64,000 nucleotides of DNA from NCBI GenBank assembly GCA_017432885.1, contig JAFRIE010000014.1, forward strand, positions 1 to 64,000. The letters run 5' to 3'. The DNA comes from Erysipelotrichaceae bacterium (GTDB taxonomy: Bacteria; Bacillota_I; Bacilli_A; Erysipelotrichales; Erysipelotrichaceae). Position numbers and translations under genes: made by a program. The notes beneath the pieces are model-generated. The model ran no database searches and was not told the origin of the DNA. It saw only the letters and a program-made list of their open reading frames with translations. This document shows, piece after piece, positions 1 to 7,256 of this stretch (within the stretch, counting starts at the first letter, position 1; every line of letters starts with the position of its first letter).

Positions 1-150
1 TCAGTAAAGGTGGTCCGGGAAATGGTCCGGATTTTTAAACTTTTATATGAGAATACATGACGATACATGCGAAAAAGTGGCGTTATAATACGTTATAATA
101 CGCTGTAAAGCTTAAAATCTCATCTGGCCGGAACCACCATTTAAAAGAAA
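1..150. other. Unassigned intergenic stretch with repeats at window edge
   Basis: No gene can be called here. The octamer TGGTCCGG occurs twice near the start (about 12-19 and 24-31). GGTGGTCCGG near 10-19 is an imperfect inverted match to CCGGAACCACC near 128-138. A 10-bp unit CGTTATAATA is tandemly repeated at 81-100. An open frame from base 1 ends at a TGA at 58-60, but it is too short to identify. This could be the end of an integrated element or ordinary intergenic sequence; neither can be shown from this window. Confidence 0.4.
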
Positions 151-172
151 AAGCCTGGTAACAGGCTTTTTT
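151..172 (-). terminator. Rho-independent terminator after divIB
   Basis: Inverted repeat AAGCCTG / CAGGCTT with a 4-base loop and a T-run on both sides. It sits just after the divIB stop codon, so it probably ends the murG-murB-divIB transcript, and it could also act in the other direction. Confidence 0.8.
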
Positions 173-174
173 GT

Positions 175-996
175 TTATTCCTCTTCTTCCGTTTCCTCTT
201 CCGCTATTTCTGTTTCTTCTATCTCCTCCCACGGGCAGGCAGATGTATACGCGTTACCGGATATGTCTTCGAAATAATAACACCCTTCCCCGGAACTGGC
301 ATGGCTGGATCTCATATCGAAGTAGTGATTCAGGATCTTCAGGCCATAAGGAGAAGTAAAGATGTAGTTTCCGTCTCTCATGATCAGTTCCAGATTCTGG
401 TATTTCAGCTGTGGAAAGAAATGAATCTCCGAAATCTCGTTTATGATCTTGTAGTCACAGTCTTTCAGATTTTTTTCAATCAGGATGACATCTTCGATCG
501 TGCATCCCTCCAGAAACGGAACTTTGGAGATCAGATAAAGATTGTCGTTGTTCAACGGAATCCTTTCATCGTTCTCCAGGACCAGTACATAGGATCCGTT
601 TTCATACATATAGGCGATAGCCTTCTTCTCTACTACACTGATCTGAACAAGACGATGATCCAGTTTGCTGACCTTACAATCGGCGATCAGAGGATCTTCT
701 TTTAGTTTCTTTTCAACAGAAAAAGGAAGAACAGGCAAAAATCGATTTTCTGTACTTAAGGAACTCCTTGCAAGGATGTCTTCTTCACTCAAATAATGAT
801 TTCCTACTACAGTGATTCGGTAAATCCTGGATACATCGGAAACAAAATATAAAACGCCAATTATTACAAGTGATAGAACAATACTTAAAAGAAAACAGAC
901 GTTTCGGATTTTCTGATTTTTATCGGTAATCTTTTTATTTTTCCAGATATGAAAAAGAACATTCTTATCCAGCAGGTTTTTCTTTTCGTTCAGCAA
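175..996 (-). CDS. divIB: Cell division protein DivIB/FtsQ
   Basis: Bitopic membrane protein of the divisome, which in the family bridges FtsL/DivIC and peptidoglycan synthesis. The 273-aa product has a basic cytoplasmic N-terminus, one transmembrane helix at about residues 32-52, then a POTRA-like segment beginning 'RIYRITVVGNHYLS', followed by the beta domain. The C-terminal tail is strikingly acidic (runs of Glu in the last 20 residues). The start is a TTG that overlaps the murB stop by 7 bases, so it is probably translationally coupled. No nearby ATG is available. Last gene of murG-murB-divIB, a dcw-type order in Firmicutes; ftsA and ftsZ are not in the window. Confidence 0.88.
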   Translation of the reverse strand: MLNEKKNLLDKNVLFHIWKNKKITDKNQKIRNVCFLLSIVLSLVIIGVLYFVSDVSRIYRITVVGNHYLSEEDILARSSLSTENRFLPVLPFSVEKKLKEDPLIADCKVSKLDHRLVQISVVEKKAIAYMYENGSYVLVLENDERIPLNNDNLYLISKVPFLEGCTIEDVILIEKNLKDCDYKIINEISEIHFFPQLKYQNLELIMRDGNYIFTSPYGLKILNHYFDMRSSHASSGEGCYYFEDISGNAYTSACPWEEIEETEIAEEETEEEE

Positions 997-1877
997 TTGA
1001 ATTTCTCGACTTCCATGATCAGTCTGATCCCGTACTTTTCTTTAACCTTGTCCTGGATCTGACAGGCGATCGCCAGATAATCTTCCGCTGTGCCGTTTCC
1101 ATTGTTGACGATAAAATTGGAATGCTTCCTTGATACGCTGACATCATTTACCGCAAAGCCGCGGTAACCGATCCCGTCAATGAGTTTCCAGGCAAAACCG
1201 TCATCCGGATTCCGGAAACAGGAACCGGCGCTTGGTTTATCCAGAGGCTGGGTATTCTTCCGGCGTTCCAGACGGTCCTTCATCAGTTCTTCAATTTCTT
1301 TTGGATCTTTTCTTTCCAGTTTCAGTCTGGCTGCAACGATGATCCAGCGCGGATGATCGTGGAAGATCGAATGGCGGTAAGAAAAACGCAGTTCGTCGTT
1401 GTTCATCCAGATCAGTTCATCGTCTTTCAGTACCAGCACTTCCTTGATAATATCCGACATGGAACTTCTGTAGGCACCGGCATTCATGTAGACCAGACCG
1501 CCGATGCAGCCGGGGATCCCGGAAGCGAATTCCAGACAGCTAAGACCCTGCTTTGCCAGAAGCTGTGCCAGCATCGGGGCAGAAACTCCGGCTTCTACAT
1601 ATAGTTCATCGTTGTTTATTTCATAGGAATTCAGTTTCTTTAGGCTGATAACAACACCGTTGTAGTCCGATTCTCCGCATACCAGATTTGAGCCGTTGCC
1701 GATGACTTTAAAAATGATCCGATTGCTTTTAAGATAGGCAATGATTACTTTCAGATCTTCGGCTGTTTCAGGCATAACAAAATGCCGGATGTATCCGCCC
1801 ATCTTTAAGGTCGTCAGATCTTTGAAATATCGATCATCATGGTATTCGCCGTGACTCTTTAAAAATGTTTCTAACAT
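990..1877 (-). CDS. murB: UDP-N-acetylenolpyruvoylglucosamine reductase
   Basis: FAD-dependent reductase making UDP-MurNAc from the enolpyruvyl intermediate in cytoplasmic peptidoglycan precursor synthesis. The 295-aa protein has the FAD-binding region with 'GNGSNLV' and 'ASGIPGCIGG', the Ser of 'SAGSCFRNP' in the reductase site, and a C-terminal 'GIRLIMEVE' with the catalytic Glu region. Length fits the shorter type II MurB. It overlaps murG by 7 bases upstream and divIB by 7 downstream, indicating one coupled operon. Confidence 0.95.
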   Translation of the reverse strand: MLETFLKSHGEYHDDRYFKDLTTLKMGGYIRHFVMPETAEDLKVIIAYLKSNRIIFKVIGNGSNLVCGESDYNGVVISLKKLNSYEINNDELYVEAGVSAPMLAQLLAKQGLSCLEFASGIPGCIGGLVYMNAGAYRSSMSDIIKEVLVLKDDELIWMNNDELRFSYRHSIFHDHPRWIIVAARLKLERKDPKEIEELMKDRLERRKNTQPLDKPSAGSCFRNPDDGFAWKLIDGIGYRGFAVNDVSVSRKHSNFIVNNGNGTAEDYLAIACQIQDKVKEKYGIRLIMEVEKFNC

Positions 1878-2932
1878 AGTTTTTCAATCGCCTTGATCAT
1901 GTCATCCAGGACGTTGGGATTACCCAGCTTCAAGGCGTTCTCTTTCAGTTCGTTTAATCTGTTCCTGTCATTTATCATACTATTGACAGTTTCATTAAGC
2001 AATTGCGGACTTAAATCTTTTTCTTCAATCAGTACTGCGGCATTTTTGTCCGCAAGCGCCTTGGCGTTGTAGAACTGATGATTGTTTGGCACAAACGGCG
2101 AAGGGATCAGGATCGCCGGCATACCTATGGCACAGATTTCCGCGATCGTCGTAGCCCCTGCCCTGCAGATTAGCAGATCGCTGTTTTTCATCACGTTGAT
2201 CCCGTCAATCCTTTCAAGCACCTTCAGATAATCACTGTCTTCAACTTTATTTCTAACCGAATCATAATGAGAAGCTCCGGTCGCATAAATGATCTGATAA
2301 GAACCGTCCGTTCGTTCGAAGTAATCCAGCAGGATCTTGTTGACGCTTGCTGAACCCAATGAACCCATAAAAATGACAACTGTCTTTTTATCCGGATTCA
2401 GAGCCAGATCTTTGATGACTTGCGGATTTTCCTTAATCTGGTAGGCTTTCGAAGACTGAGGATTCCCCAGGATCTCCAGATTCGGGTTGGAGAACTGTTT
2501 CCGGTTTTCTTCATAGGAACCGATGATCAGATCAACTTTCTTGTCCAGCAGACGGTTGGCTCTTCCGACAAACGAGTTTTGTTCATGGATGATCGTCTTC
2601 AGTTTCAGTTTCACCGCTGCTTCCATAACCGGGATCGAGATGTAGTTTCCAAAACCGATCGCACAGTCGTAGCCCTTTAAGATTTTCAGGCATTTTCTGT
2701 ATCCTTTATAAATTGAGAAAAGACTCTTACATTTCTGCAAGATCCCTCCTCTGGTCGTAACAACATCCAGTCCGATATACGGGAATCCTTTCTCCGGGAT
2801 CAGATCCTTTTCCATCCGGTCGTTAGAACCGATAAAGGTGATCTCGTGTCCCCTTTTCTGCAGTGCTTCCGCCAGAGTCAAGGCAGGATAGATGTGTCCT
2901 CCTGTCCCTCCGGCTACGATCGCTATTTTCAT
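1871..2932 (-). CDS. murG: Undecaprenyl-PP-MurNAc-pentapeptide GlcNAc transferase
   Basis: Peripheral membrane GT28 glycosyltransferase that converts lipid I to lipid II. The 353-aa product shows the N-terminal 'GGTGGH' loop, 'HEQNSFVGRANR', and the C-terminal UDP-GlcNAc site with 'RAGATTIAEI' and 'NHQFYNAKAL'. First gene of murG-murB-divIB. A TAGAAT hexamer lies 8 bases before the ATG (2941-2946 on the minus strand) with only a GAGATGGA stretch between, so it may also start near its own transcription start. Read-through from the gene upstream is equally possible. Confidence 0.95.
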   Translation of the reverse strand: MKIAIVAGGTGGHIYPALTLAEALQKRGHEITFIGSNDRMEKDLIPEKGFPYIGLDVVTTRGGILQKCKSLFSIYKGYRKCLKILKGYDCAIGFGNYISIPVMEAAVKLKLKTIIHEQNSFVGRANRLLDKKVDLIIGSYEENRKQFSNPNLEILGNPQSSKAYQIKENPQVIKDLALNPDKKTVVIFMGSLGSASVNKILLDYFERTDGSYQIIYATGASHYDSVRNKVEDSDYLKVLERIDGINVMKNSDLLICRAGATTIAEICAIGMPAILIPSPFVPNNHQFYNAKALADKNAAVLIEEKDLSPQLLNETVNSMINDRNRLNELKENALKLGNPNVLDDMIKAIEKLC

Positions 2933-2967
2933 TCCATCTCATTCTACCATGAAATAAAAAAAGGTGA

Positions 2968-3195
2968 CTAGACCTGTGCACCTTCTTCTGGTTCAAAATG
3001 GATTCGGATCTTCTCGCTTAGATATCTCGTGAAGAACGGATCAATCACCAGCAATAGGATCAGATAGAAAATCAGATGGGATCGATAAGAAGTTCCAAAG
3101 AAATCAGCCAACGGACCAAATAGAAAGATCTCTACGCTGGCTAAAGACAGATAGATCCCCATGCAAAGAGCCATATATTTAATAAAATAAATCAT
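2968..3195 (-). CDS. Small membrane protein co-transcribed with SOS-type repressor
   Basis: I do not recognise this 75-aa protein. It has two or three hydrophobic segments (about residues 3-30 and 40-55) and a charged C-terminal tail 'EKIRIHFEPEEGAQV', so it should sit in the cytoplasmic membrane. Its ATG overlaps the TGA of the upstream XRE/S24 repressor (ATGA), so translation is coupled and expression should follow the repressor. Small membrane proteins in other SOS regulons include division inhibitors. A role here is only a guess from context, although murG and divIB are next door. Confidence 0.7.
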   Translation of the reverse strand: MIYFIKYMALCMGIYLSLASVEIFLFGPLADFFGTSYRSHLIFYLILLLVIDPFFTRYLSEKIRIHFEPEEGAQV

Positions 3196-3785
3196 CCGAA
3201 CAACACCTTGCTGTGAAGAACTTTTCCAAGTATTCTGACTTCTTCCGGTTTAAAACGGCGGTCCGGATAATCCGGATTGGCTGCCTTCAATGTCAGGGAA
3301 TTCTTGCCGAACAGAACTGTTTTGATCGTAACCTCGTTATTGTCAAGCAGAAATACTCCAATATCTTTATTTTCAAGATAATCCTGCTTTCTGACAAAAA
3401 CAATGTCGCCTTCACCAATCCTAAGGCCGATCATCGAGTCTCCTTTCACTTTCAGATAAAAATACTCTCCCGGGCCATACTCGTCATTATTACAGTACTC
3501 ATAACCGTAGATATCCTCATTCGCATACATATCATAGCCCGCCTTGACTTCGCCAAGGATCGGAATAGGAGTCTGATCCCTGCGAATGTCCAGATTCAGC
3601 AGATGATCGACATCGACATTAAACAGATCGGCAATCTTGTTTAAAGTCGAAACGCGAGGAAACGCTGAACCGTCCTCCCATTTCTGGACCGTCGTAAAAG
3701 ACTTGTAGCCAAGCTTTTCCGCAAGTTCATCCTGTGTCATTTTAGAAGTCCTGCGAAGAAAACGCAGATTCTCTTTAAATTCCAT
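3192..3785 (-). CDS. XRE/S24 self-cleaving repressor (HdiR/LexA-like)
   Basis: DNA-damage-type repressor. The 197-aa protein has an N-terminal XRE helix-turn-helix (about 8-62, 'MTQDELAEKLGYKSFTTVQKWEDG') and a C-terminal S24 peptidase domain. Visible catalytic elements are Ser117 in 'VKGDSM', Lys155 in 'EVTIK', and an Ala82-Gly83 scissile bond in 'GEVKAG'. This architecture matches Lactococcus HdiR rather than classical LexA, which has a winged helix. The gene is divergent from a Y-family polymerase. The two 19-bp operators between them (3821-3839, 3849-3867) lie on the -35 of its own promoter and on the dinB promoter, so it should repress both directions until RecA-stimulated self-cleavage. 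Its ATG has an SD (AAAGAGGG). Confidence 0.88.
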   Translation of the reverse strand: MEFKENLRFLRRTSKMTQDELAEKLGYKSFTTVQKWEDGSAFPRVSTLNKIADLFNVDVDHLLNLDIRRDQTPIPILGEVKAGYDMYANEDIYGYEYCNNDEYGPGEYFYLKVKGDSMIGLRIGEGDIVFVRKQDYLENKDIGVFLLDNNEVTIKTVLFGKNSLTLKAANPDYPDRRFKPEEVRILGKVLHSKVLFG

Positions 3786-3808
3786 TCTTTCCCTCTTTCT
3801 TTAGATTA

Positions 3809-3837
3809 ATTATAGAAGAAACTTGATTTTTCTTCAA
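3809..3837 (-). promoter_or_regulatory. Promoter of the XRE/S24 repressor operon
   Basis: Minus-strand TTGAAG (3832-3837), 17-base spacer, TATAAT (3809-3814). The first operator (3821-3839) covers the -35 and most of the spacer, consistent with autorepression. Confidence 0.75.
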
Positions 3838-3839
3838 GT
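3821..3839. promoter_or_regulatory. SOS-type operator 1
   Basis: Perfect inverted repeat ACTTGA-N7-TCAAGT. The same half-sites and spacing recur 28 bp away. It overlaps the -35 of the repressor promoter. Confidence 0.85.
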
Positions 3840-3844
3840 AAGGA

Positions 3845-3872
3845 TTGTACTTGATTCTATTTCAAGTATAAT
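3845..3872 (+). promoter_or_regulatory. dinB promoter, leaderless type
   Basis: TTGTAC (3845-3850), 16-base spacer, TATAAT (3867-3872), then six bases to the dinB ATG. Transcription would start at or next to the A of ATG. Operator 2 fills the spacer. Confidence 0.75.
3849..3867. promoter_or_regulatory. SOS-type operator 2
   Basis: Second perfect ACTTGA-N7-TCAAGT site. It covers the -35/-10 spacer of the dinB promoter, so binding would block RNA polymerase. Confidence 0.85.
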
Positions 3873-3878
3873 AAAAGT

Positions 3879-5099
3879 ATGAAAAAAGTGATCCTTCATT
3901 GTGATCTGAACTGCTTTTTTGCCTCGGTAGAGATGCTGCATCATCCGGAATTAAGAAATATCCCAATGGCAGTTGCCGGAGATCCCGATCACCGGCACGG
4001 CATAATTCTGGCAAAGAATGTACCGGCAAAAAGAAAAGGCGTCAAAACGGCAGAGACGATCGGCGAAGCATTGAGAAAGTGTCCGGAACTGACTGTTCTA
4101 AAACCGGATTATGATTCCTATCTCTACTTCTCTGAAAAAGTCAGAGATCTTTATTACGAATATACCGATCGTATCGAACCTTTCGGAATCGATGAATGCT
4201 GGCTGGACATCAGTGCCAGCATCTCCTACTTCGGTTCCGTTGACAGAATCGTGAAGGAGCTTCTCTATCGGGTGAAAGAAGAAATCGGTCTTACCTTATC
4301 CATCGGTATCTCTTTTACCCGGGTCTATGCCAAACTGGGCTCTGATCTGGCAAAAGAAGATGCTTTCTGTTATATCGATTCATTGGATGATATCAAGGAT
4401 CTACCCGCAGCCTCCCTGCTTGGGGTCGGCTATCATACCGGAGAAAAGCTGAAAGCTTACGGTCTCTACACGATCGGCGATGTGGCAAAAAAGCCGCTTC
4501 CCTATCTGAAAGAGATATTAGGAAAATGGGGGGAATCTCTTTACTGTTATGTCAACGGATATGAATCCGCTCCAATTCCAAAATACAGGGAACAGATCGA
4601 AGAAGTAAAATCGGTCGGCAATTCTATGACTTCGATCCGTGATTTGCAGAATATGGAAGATTTCAAAATCGTTCTTTCCGTCTTATGTGACAGCGTTTCA
4701 GCAAGAGTCAGGGAAAAAAAGCTGTTCTTCCGTACCGTACATCTTCAGGTAAGAACAAAGAAGCTGGAAATCCGAACGATGCAGATGCGTCTGAAAGAAA
4801 ACAGCGATCTAGGTAAGGATATCTTCAACTGTGCCGTAGCTTTATTTGAAAAGAACTGTGATTTCTCTGTTCCTTTCCGATCCATCGGTGTGTCCGTCAG
4901 TTCGCTCTCCTACCAGAAAGACGGTCTTCAGACCAGCCTGTTTGAAAAAGAAGGCTATTCTTTGAAACAGAAGAAAGAAGAAACAGCCATCGATACGATC
5001 CGAAAACGTTTCGGCCGTTTTTCCGTATCATCCTTGCGGGTTCTGGAAGATTCCGGTCTGTCTTCTTTTATTCCCCGCAACGATAAGGAGAACGTATGA
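3879..5099 (+). CDS. dinB: Y-family DNA polymerase (DinB/UmuC type)
   Basis: Error-prone translesion polymerase. The 406-aa protein has the palm motif 'HCDLNCFFASVE' with catalytic Asp9 and the aromatic steric gate, the second metal site 'GIDECWLD' with Asp105 and Glu106, an HhH segment near 'LLGVGYHTGEKLKAYGL', and a little-finger domain from about residue 240. It diverges from the S24 repressor and carries operator 2 on its promoter, so it is very likely damage-inducible. There is no Shine-Dalgarno, and TATAAT ends six bases before the ATG. It overlaps the next small gene by 4 bases (ATGA). Whether it is Pol IV or a UvrX/Pol V-like enzyme cannot be settled by eye. Confidence 0.92.
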   Translation: MKKVILHCDLNCFFASVEMLHHPELRNIPMAVAGDPDHRHGIILAKNVPAKRKGVKTAETIGEALRKCPELTVLKPDYDSYLYFSEKVRDLYYEYTDRIEPFGIDECWLDISASISYFGSVDRIVKELLYRVKEEIGLTLSIGISFTRVYAKLGSDLAKEDAFCYIDSLDDIKDLPAASLLGVGYHTGEKLKAYGLYTIGDVAKKPLPYLKEILGKWGESLYCYVNGYESAPIPKYREQIEEVKSVGNSMTSIRDLQNMEDFKIVLSVLCDSVSARVREKKLFFRTVHLQVRTKKLEIRTMQMRLKENSDLGKDIFNCAVALFEKNCDFSVPFRSIGVSVSSLSYQKDGLQTSLFEKEGYSLKQKKEETAIDTIRKRFGRFSVSSLRVLEDSGLSSFIPRNDKENV

Positions 5100-5332
5100 G
5101 TATCCGTTATGTCGATGTGATCTGCCGTTTCAGCAAAGACGGCATCATCAAGCCTCTTTATCTGATCTGGGAACAGAATCAGAAAATCCCAATCATTAAA
5201 GTGACGGAAGTCTGTCCAAGATCTTCTCTTCAAGCAGGATATACAGGTTTGCGCTATACCTGCATTTTTGAAGGAAACCGTATACGCCACCTTTTTTATG
5301 ACAGGGGCAAATGGTACGTAGAAACAAGGTGA
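5096..5332 (+). CDS. Small protein coupled to Y-family polymerase
   Basis: A 78-aa soluble protein of unknown function. It resembles a family of about 80-aa proteins that I recall in gut Firmicutes next to Y-family polymerases. Shared features are an N-terminal beta strand, 'DG.I.PLYLIWE', a central 'LQAGYTGLRYTC' and a C-terminal 'KWYVE'. That recollection has not been checked against a database. The ATG overlaps the dinB stop (ATGA), so it is translationally coupled and under the same SOS operator. The pattern suggests a compact, mostly beta protein, possibly a polymerase accessory factor. Confidence 0.75.
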   Translation: MSIRYVDVICRFSKDGIIKPLYLIWEQNQKIPIIKVTEVCPRSSLQAGYTGLRYTCIFEGNRIRHLFYDRGKWYVETR

Positions 5333-5365
5333 GCGTGTTATAATCTCATCAAAGAGGTAAACACA

Positions 5366-6283
5366 ATGAACGAACTGTATGATGTCATTATAATCGGGGC
5401 AGGTCCTGCCGGCCTTACGGCAGCAATATATGCTTCCAGAGCCAACCTGAAAACACTGGTTTTTGAAGCTGAAGTAAATGGCGGAAAACTTTCTAAGACC
5501 CACATGGTTGAAAACTATCCGGGAATCGCTTCGATCTCCGGCTTGGAACTTGCTATGCAGCTAAGCGAACACGGACAGAAATTCGGTGCAACACTGATGA
5601 GCGGAACAGTTGAAAAAGTCCTTGAAGATGGTGACCATAAAACAGTCCTGTTAACAAATGGACAGGAATATCATACGAAAACCGTCGTTGTCGCAACCGG
5701 AACCAAGGAAAGGATCCTGGATGTCCCGCATGCAAAAGAATTCACCGGAAGAGGTGTTTCCTACTGTGCCGTATGTGACGGGTTCTTCTACCGGAATAAA
5801 AAAGTCGTCGTTATCGGTGGAGGAAATTCTGCGCTGGAAGAAGCTCTGTATCTTGCTTCTCTGGCATCGGAAGTCACGATCATCATCCGCAGAGACGTCT
5901 TCAGAGCCGAGGCAAGCGTTGTCGACAAGGTTCGTTCCAACGAAAAGATCCGGATCATCACCAGACATGTTCCGGAACAGCTGGTCATTGAAGAAGATCG
6001 TATCAAAGGTCTGATGATCAGAAACGTCGATAACAATGAAATGCAGCTTATTGCGTGTAACGGCATCTTCCCGTATATCGGAGCCGATCCATGTACCTCG
6101 TTCCTGGATCCTTCCATTCTCGATCCAAACGGCTACATGATCGTAAATCCGGACATGTCTACTTCAATAGCGGGAATCTACGGTGCAGGAGACTGTGTCG
6201 TCAAAGACCTGCGGCAGATCGTGACCGCCTGTAACGACGGAGCGATTGCTGCCAGCAGCATCACGAAATATCTAAAAAAATAA
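5366..6283 (+). CDS. trxB: Thioredoxin reductase
   Basis: FAD/NADPH flavoenzyme that reduces thioredoxin. The 305-aa protein has the N-terminal FAD motif 'GAGPAGLTAAIYASR', the redox-active pair in 'CAVCDG', the NADPH-binding 'GGGNSALEEA' and the C-terminal 'GIYGAGDC'. Length is standard for low-molecular-weight TrxB. It has its own promoter with TATAAT at 5339-5344 and an SD (AAAGAGGT) 7-8 bases before the ATG, unlike the leaderless genes in this window. It ends at a bidirectional terminator shared with efp. Confidence 0.96.
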   Translation: MNELYDVIIIGAGPAGLTAAIYASRANLKTLVFEAEVNGGKLSKTHMVENYPGIASISGLELAMQLSEHGQKFGATLMSGTVEKVLEDGDHKTVLLTNGQEYHTKTVVVATGTKERILDVPHAKEFTGRGVSYCAVCDGFFYRNKKVVVIGGGNSALEEALYLASLASEVTIIIRRDVFRAEASVVDKVRSNEKIRIITRHVPEQLVIEEDRIKGLMIRNVDNNEMQLIACNGIFPYIGADPCTSFLDPSILDPNGYMIVNPDMSTSIAGIYGAGDCVVKDLRQIVTACNDGAIAASSITKYLKK

Positions 6284-6306
6284 AAGCAGGATCTCTCCTG
6301 CTTTTT
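6283..6306. terminator. Bidirectional terminator between trxB and efp
   Basis: AAAGCAGGA / TCCTGCTTT stem (6283-6291, 6296-6304) with loop TCTC and T-runs on both strands between two convergent genes. Confidence 0.88.
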
Positions 6307-6311
6307 CTTCA

Positions 6312-6869
6312 TTATGCTCTGCCTGCGTATTTTCCATCGGCCGTTGATACAGTGATCCTTTCACCCTGTTCGATAAACAGCGGAACTTTTACCTGCAGGC
6401 CGGTTTCCGTTACGGCATTCTTTAAGGCACTGGTAGCAGTATTTCCTTTGACTGCCTGCTCACATTCTGTCAGTTCCATATCAACCTTGTCCGGAAGCTG
6501 AACGCCCAGAACTTCGCCTTCATACATCATTATATTGACATCCAGATTTGGAATCAGGAAATTGGCTTCCCATTCCAGTCTGTCTTTTGGTATCTCTAGC
6601 TGTTCATATGTTTCAGAGTCCATAAATACTTCGCTGTCACCCGAATCATACAGAAACTGCATCTGTCTCTTGTCGATGCTGGCTTCGCCCACCTGGTCTG
6701 AACCGATGAAGGAAAGCTCCTTGACAACGCCGGTTCGAGGGACTTTCACCTTGACCTTTACCTTCATCTTCGCCATTGCCGTTTTGTTCAGCTGAATATC
6801 GATACACTGATATAATTCATTCTCCCAGGTAAAACACTGGCCCGGTTTAATCTCTGTACAGTTTAACAT
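6312..6869 (-). CDS. efp: Elongation factor P, variant lacking the modifiable lysine
   Basis: Three-domain (KOW/OB/OB) translation factor that rescues ribosomes stalled at polyproline. The 185-aa length and the C-terminal 'VKGNTATSALKNAVTETGLQVKVPLFI' are typical. The start used is the ATG at 6869, which has an SD (AGAGGT) 8 bases upstream and gives the normal N-terminus 'MLNCTEIKPGQ'; the longer frame upstream is not needed. The domain I loop is unusual. Where most EF-Ps have PGKG with the modified Lys, this one reads 'NKTAMAKMKVKVKVKV', placing Met at position 32. It therefore should not be a substrate for the usual Lys32/34 modification, although Lys29 and Lys34 flank the tip. It follows the comG operon closely. 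Confidence 0.93.
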   Translation of the reverse strand: MLNCTEIKPGQCFTWENELYQCIDIQLNKTAMAKMKVKVKVKVPRTGVVKELSFIGSDQVGEASIDKRQMQFLYDSGDSEVFMDSETYEQLEIPKDRLEWEANFLIPNLDVNIMMYEGEVLGVQLPDKVDMELTECEQAVKGNTATSALKNAVTETGLQVKVPLFIEQGERITVSTADGKYAGRA

Positions 6870-6905
6870 AATACTTACCTCTGTTTTCTTCAACAGCATT
6901 ATACC

Positions 6906-7256
6906 TCATTGCCGGAACAAATAGAAATCTACGATCTGCTTCTCGTAAACATATATTTCCAGCCTATATCCTTCGTAATACAGCTCATAGACGCCATTGT
7001 CACCATAGACACGCACATAGATCCCGTTTACATGGAAATCCTCCAGCTGTTTTCCCTGCATCAGCGCACATTTGACATGGCTGATCACCGCCGCTTCTTT
7101 GGCAAAAGTCTTCTCGTTCTCTCTTAGATTCCAATAAACGCCGTCTGCAGCTGAAATATAATCACTCTTCATGCTGATCATCATCACGATCAGACACATC
7201 GCAGAAAGAAAAAGCGTCGAAATAAATCCCTTTTTCGCTGACAATGACCTGTTCAT
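6906..7256 (-). CDS. ComGG-position pseudopilin-like protein
   Basis: Last gene of the comG cluster, 116 aa from the ATG at 7256 ('MNRSLSAKKGFISTLFLS'). The frame stays open to 7325, but that would overlap the previous gene even further. After 'KKGF' comes a single hydrophobic helix of about 20 residues and then a polar domain, as in ComGG, which is poorly conserved between species. Function is inferred from position: ComGG belongs to the competence pseudopilus. The overlap with the preceding gene is about 95 bases, so the exact start is uncertain; no strong SD is visible. Confidence 0.6.
   Translation of the reverse strand: MNRSLSAKKGFISTLFLSAMCLIVMMISMKSDYISAADGVYWNLRENEKTFAKEAAVISHVKCALMQGKQLEDFHVNGIYVRVYGDNGVYELYYEGYRLEIYVYEKQIVDFYLFRQ

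Noticed and set aside
107-139. tRNA 3' end ending in CCACCA
   Set aside because: No TTCRANN loop with matching T-stem and no acceptor partner in the window; only an ambiguous tail-like string.
4955-5503. 182-codon minus-strand ORF across dinB, the 78-aa gene and trxB
   Set aside because: Antisense to three convincing genes and with no recognisable domain.
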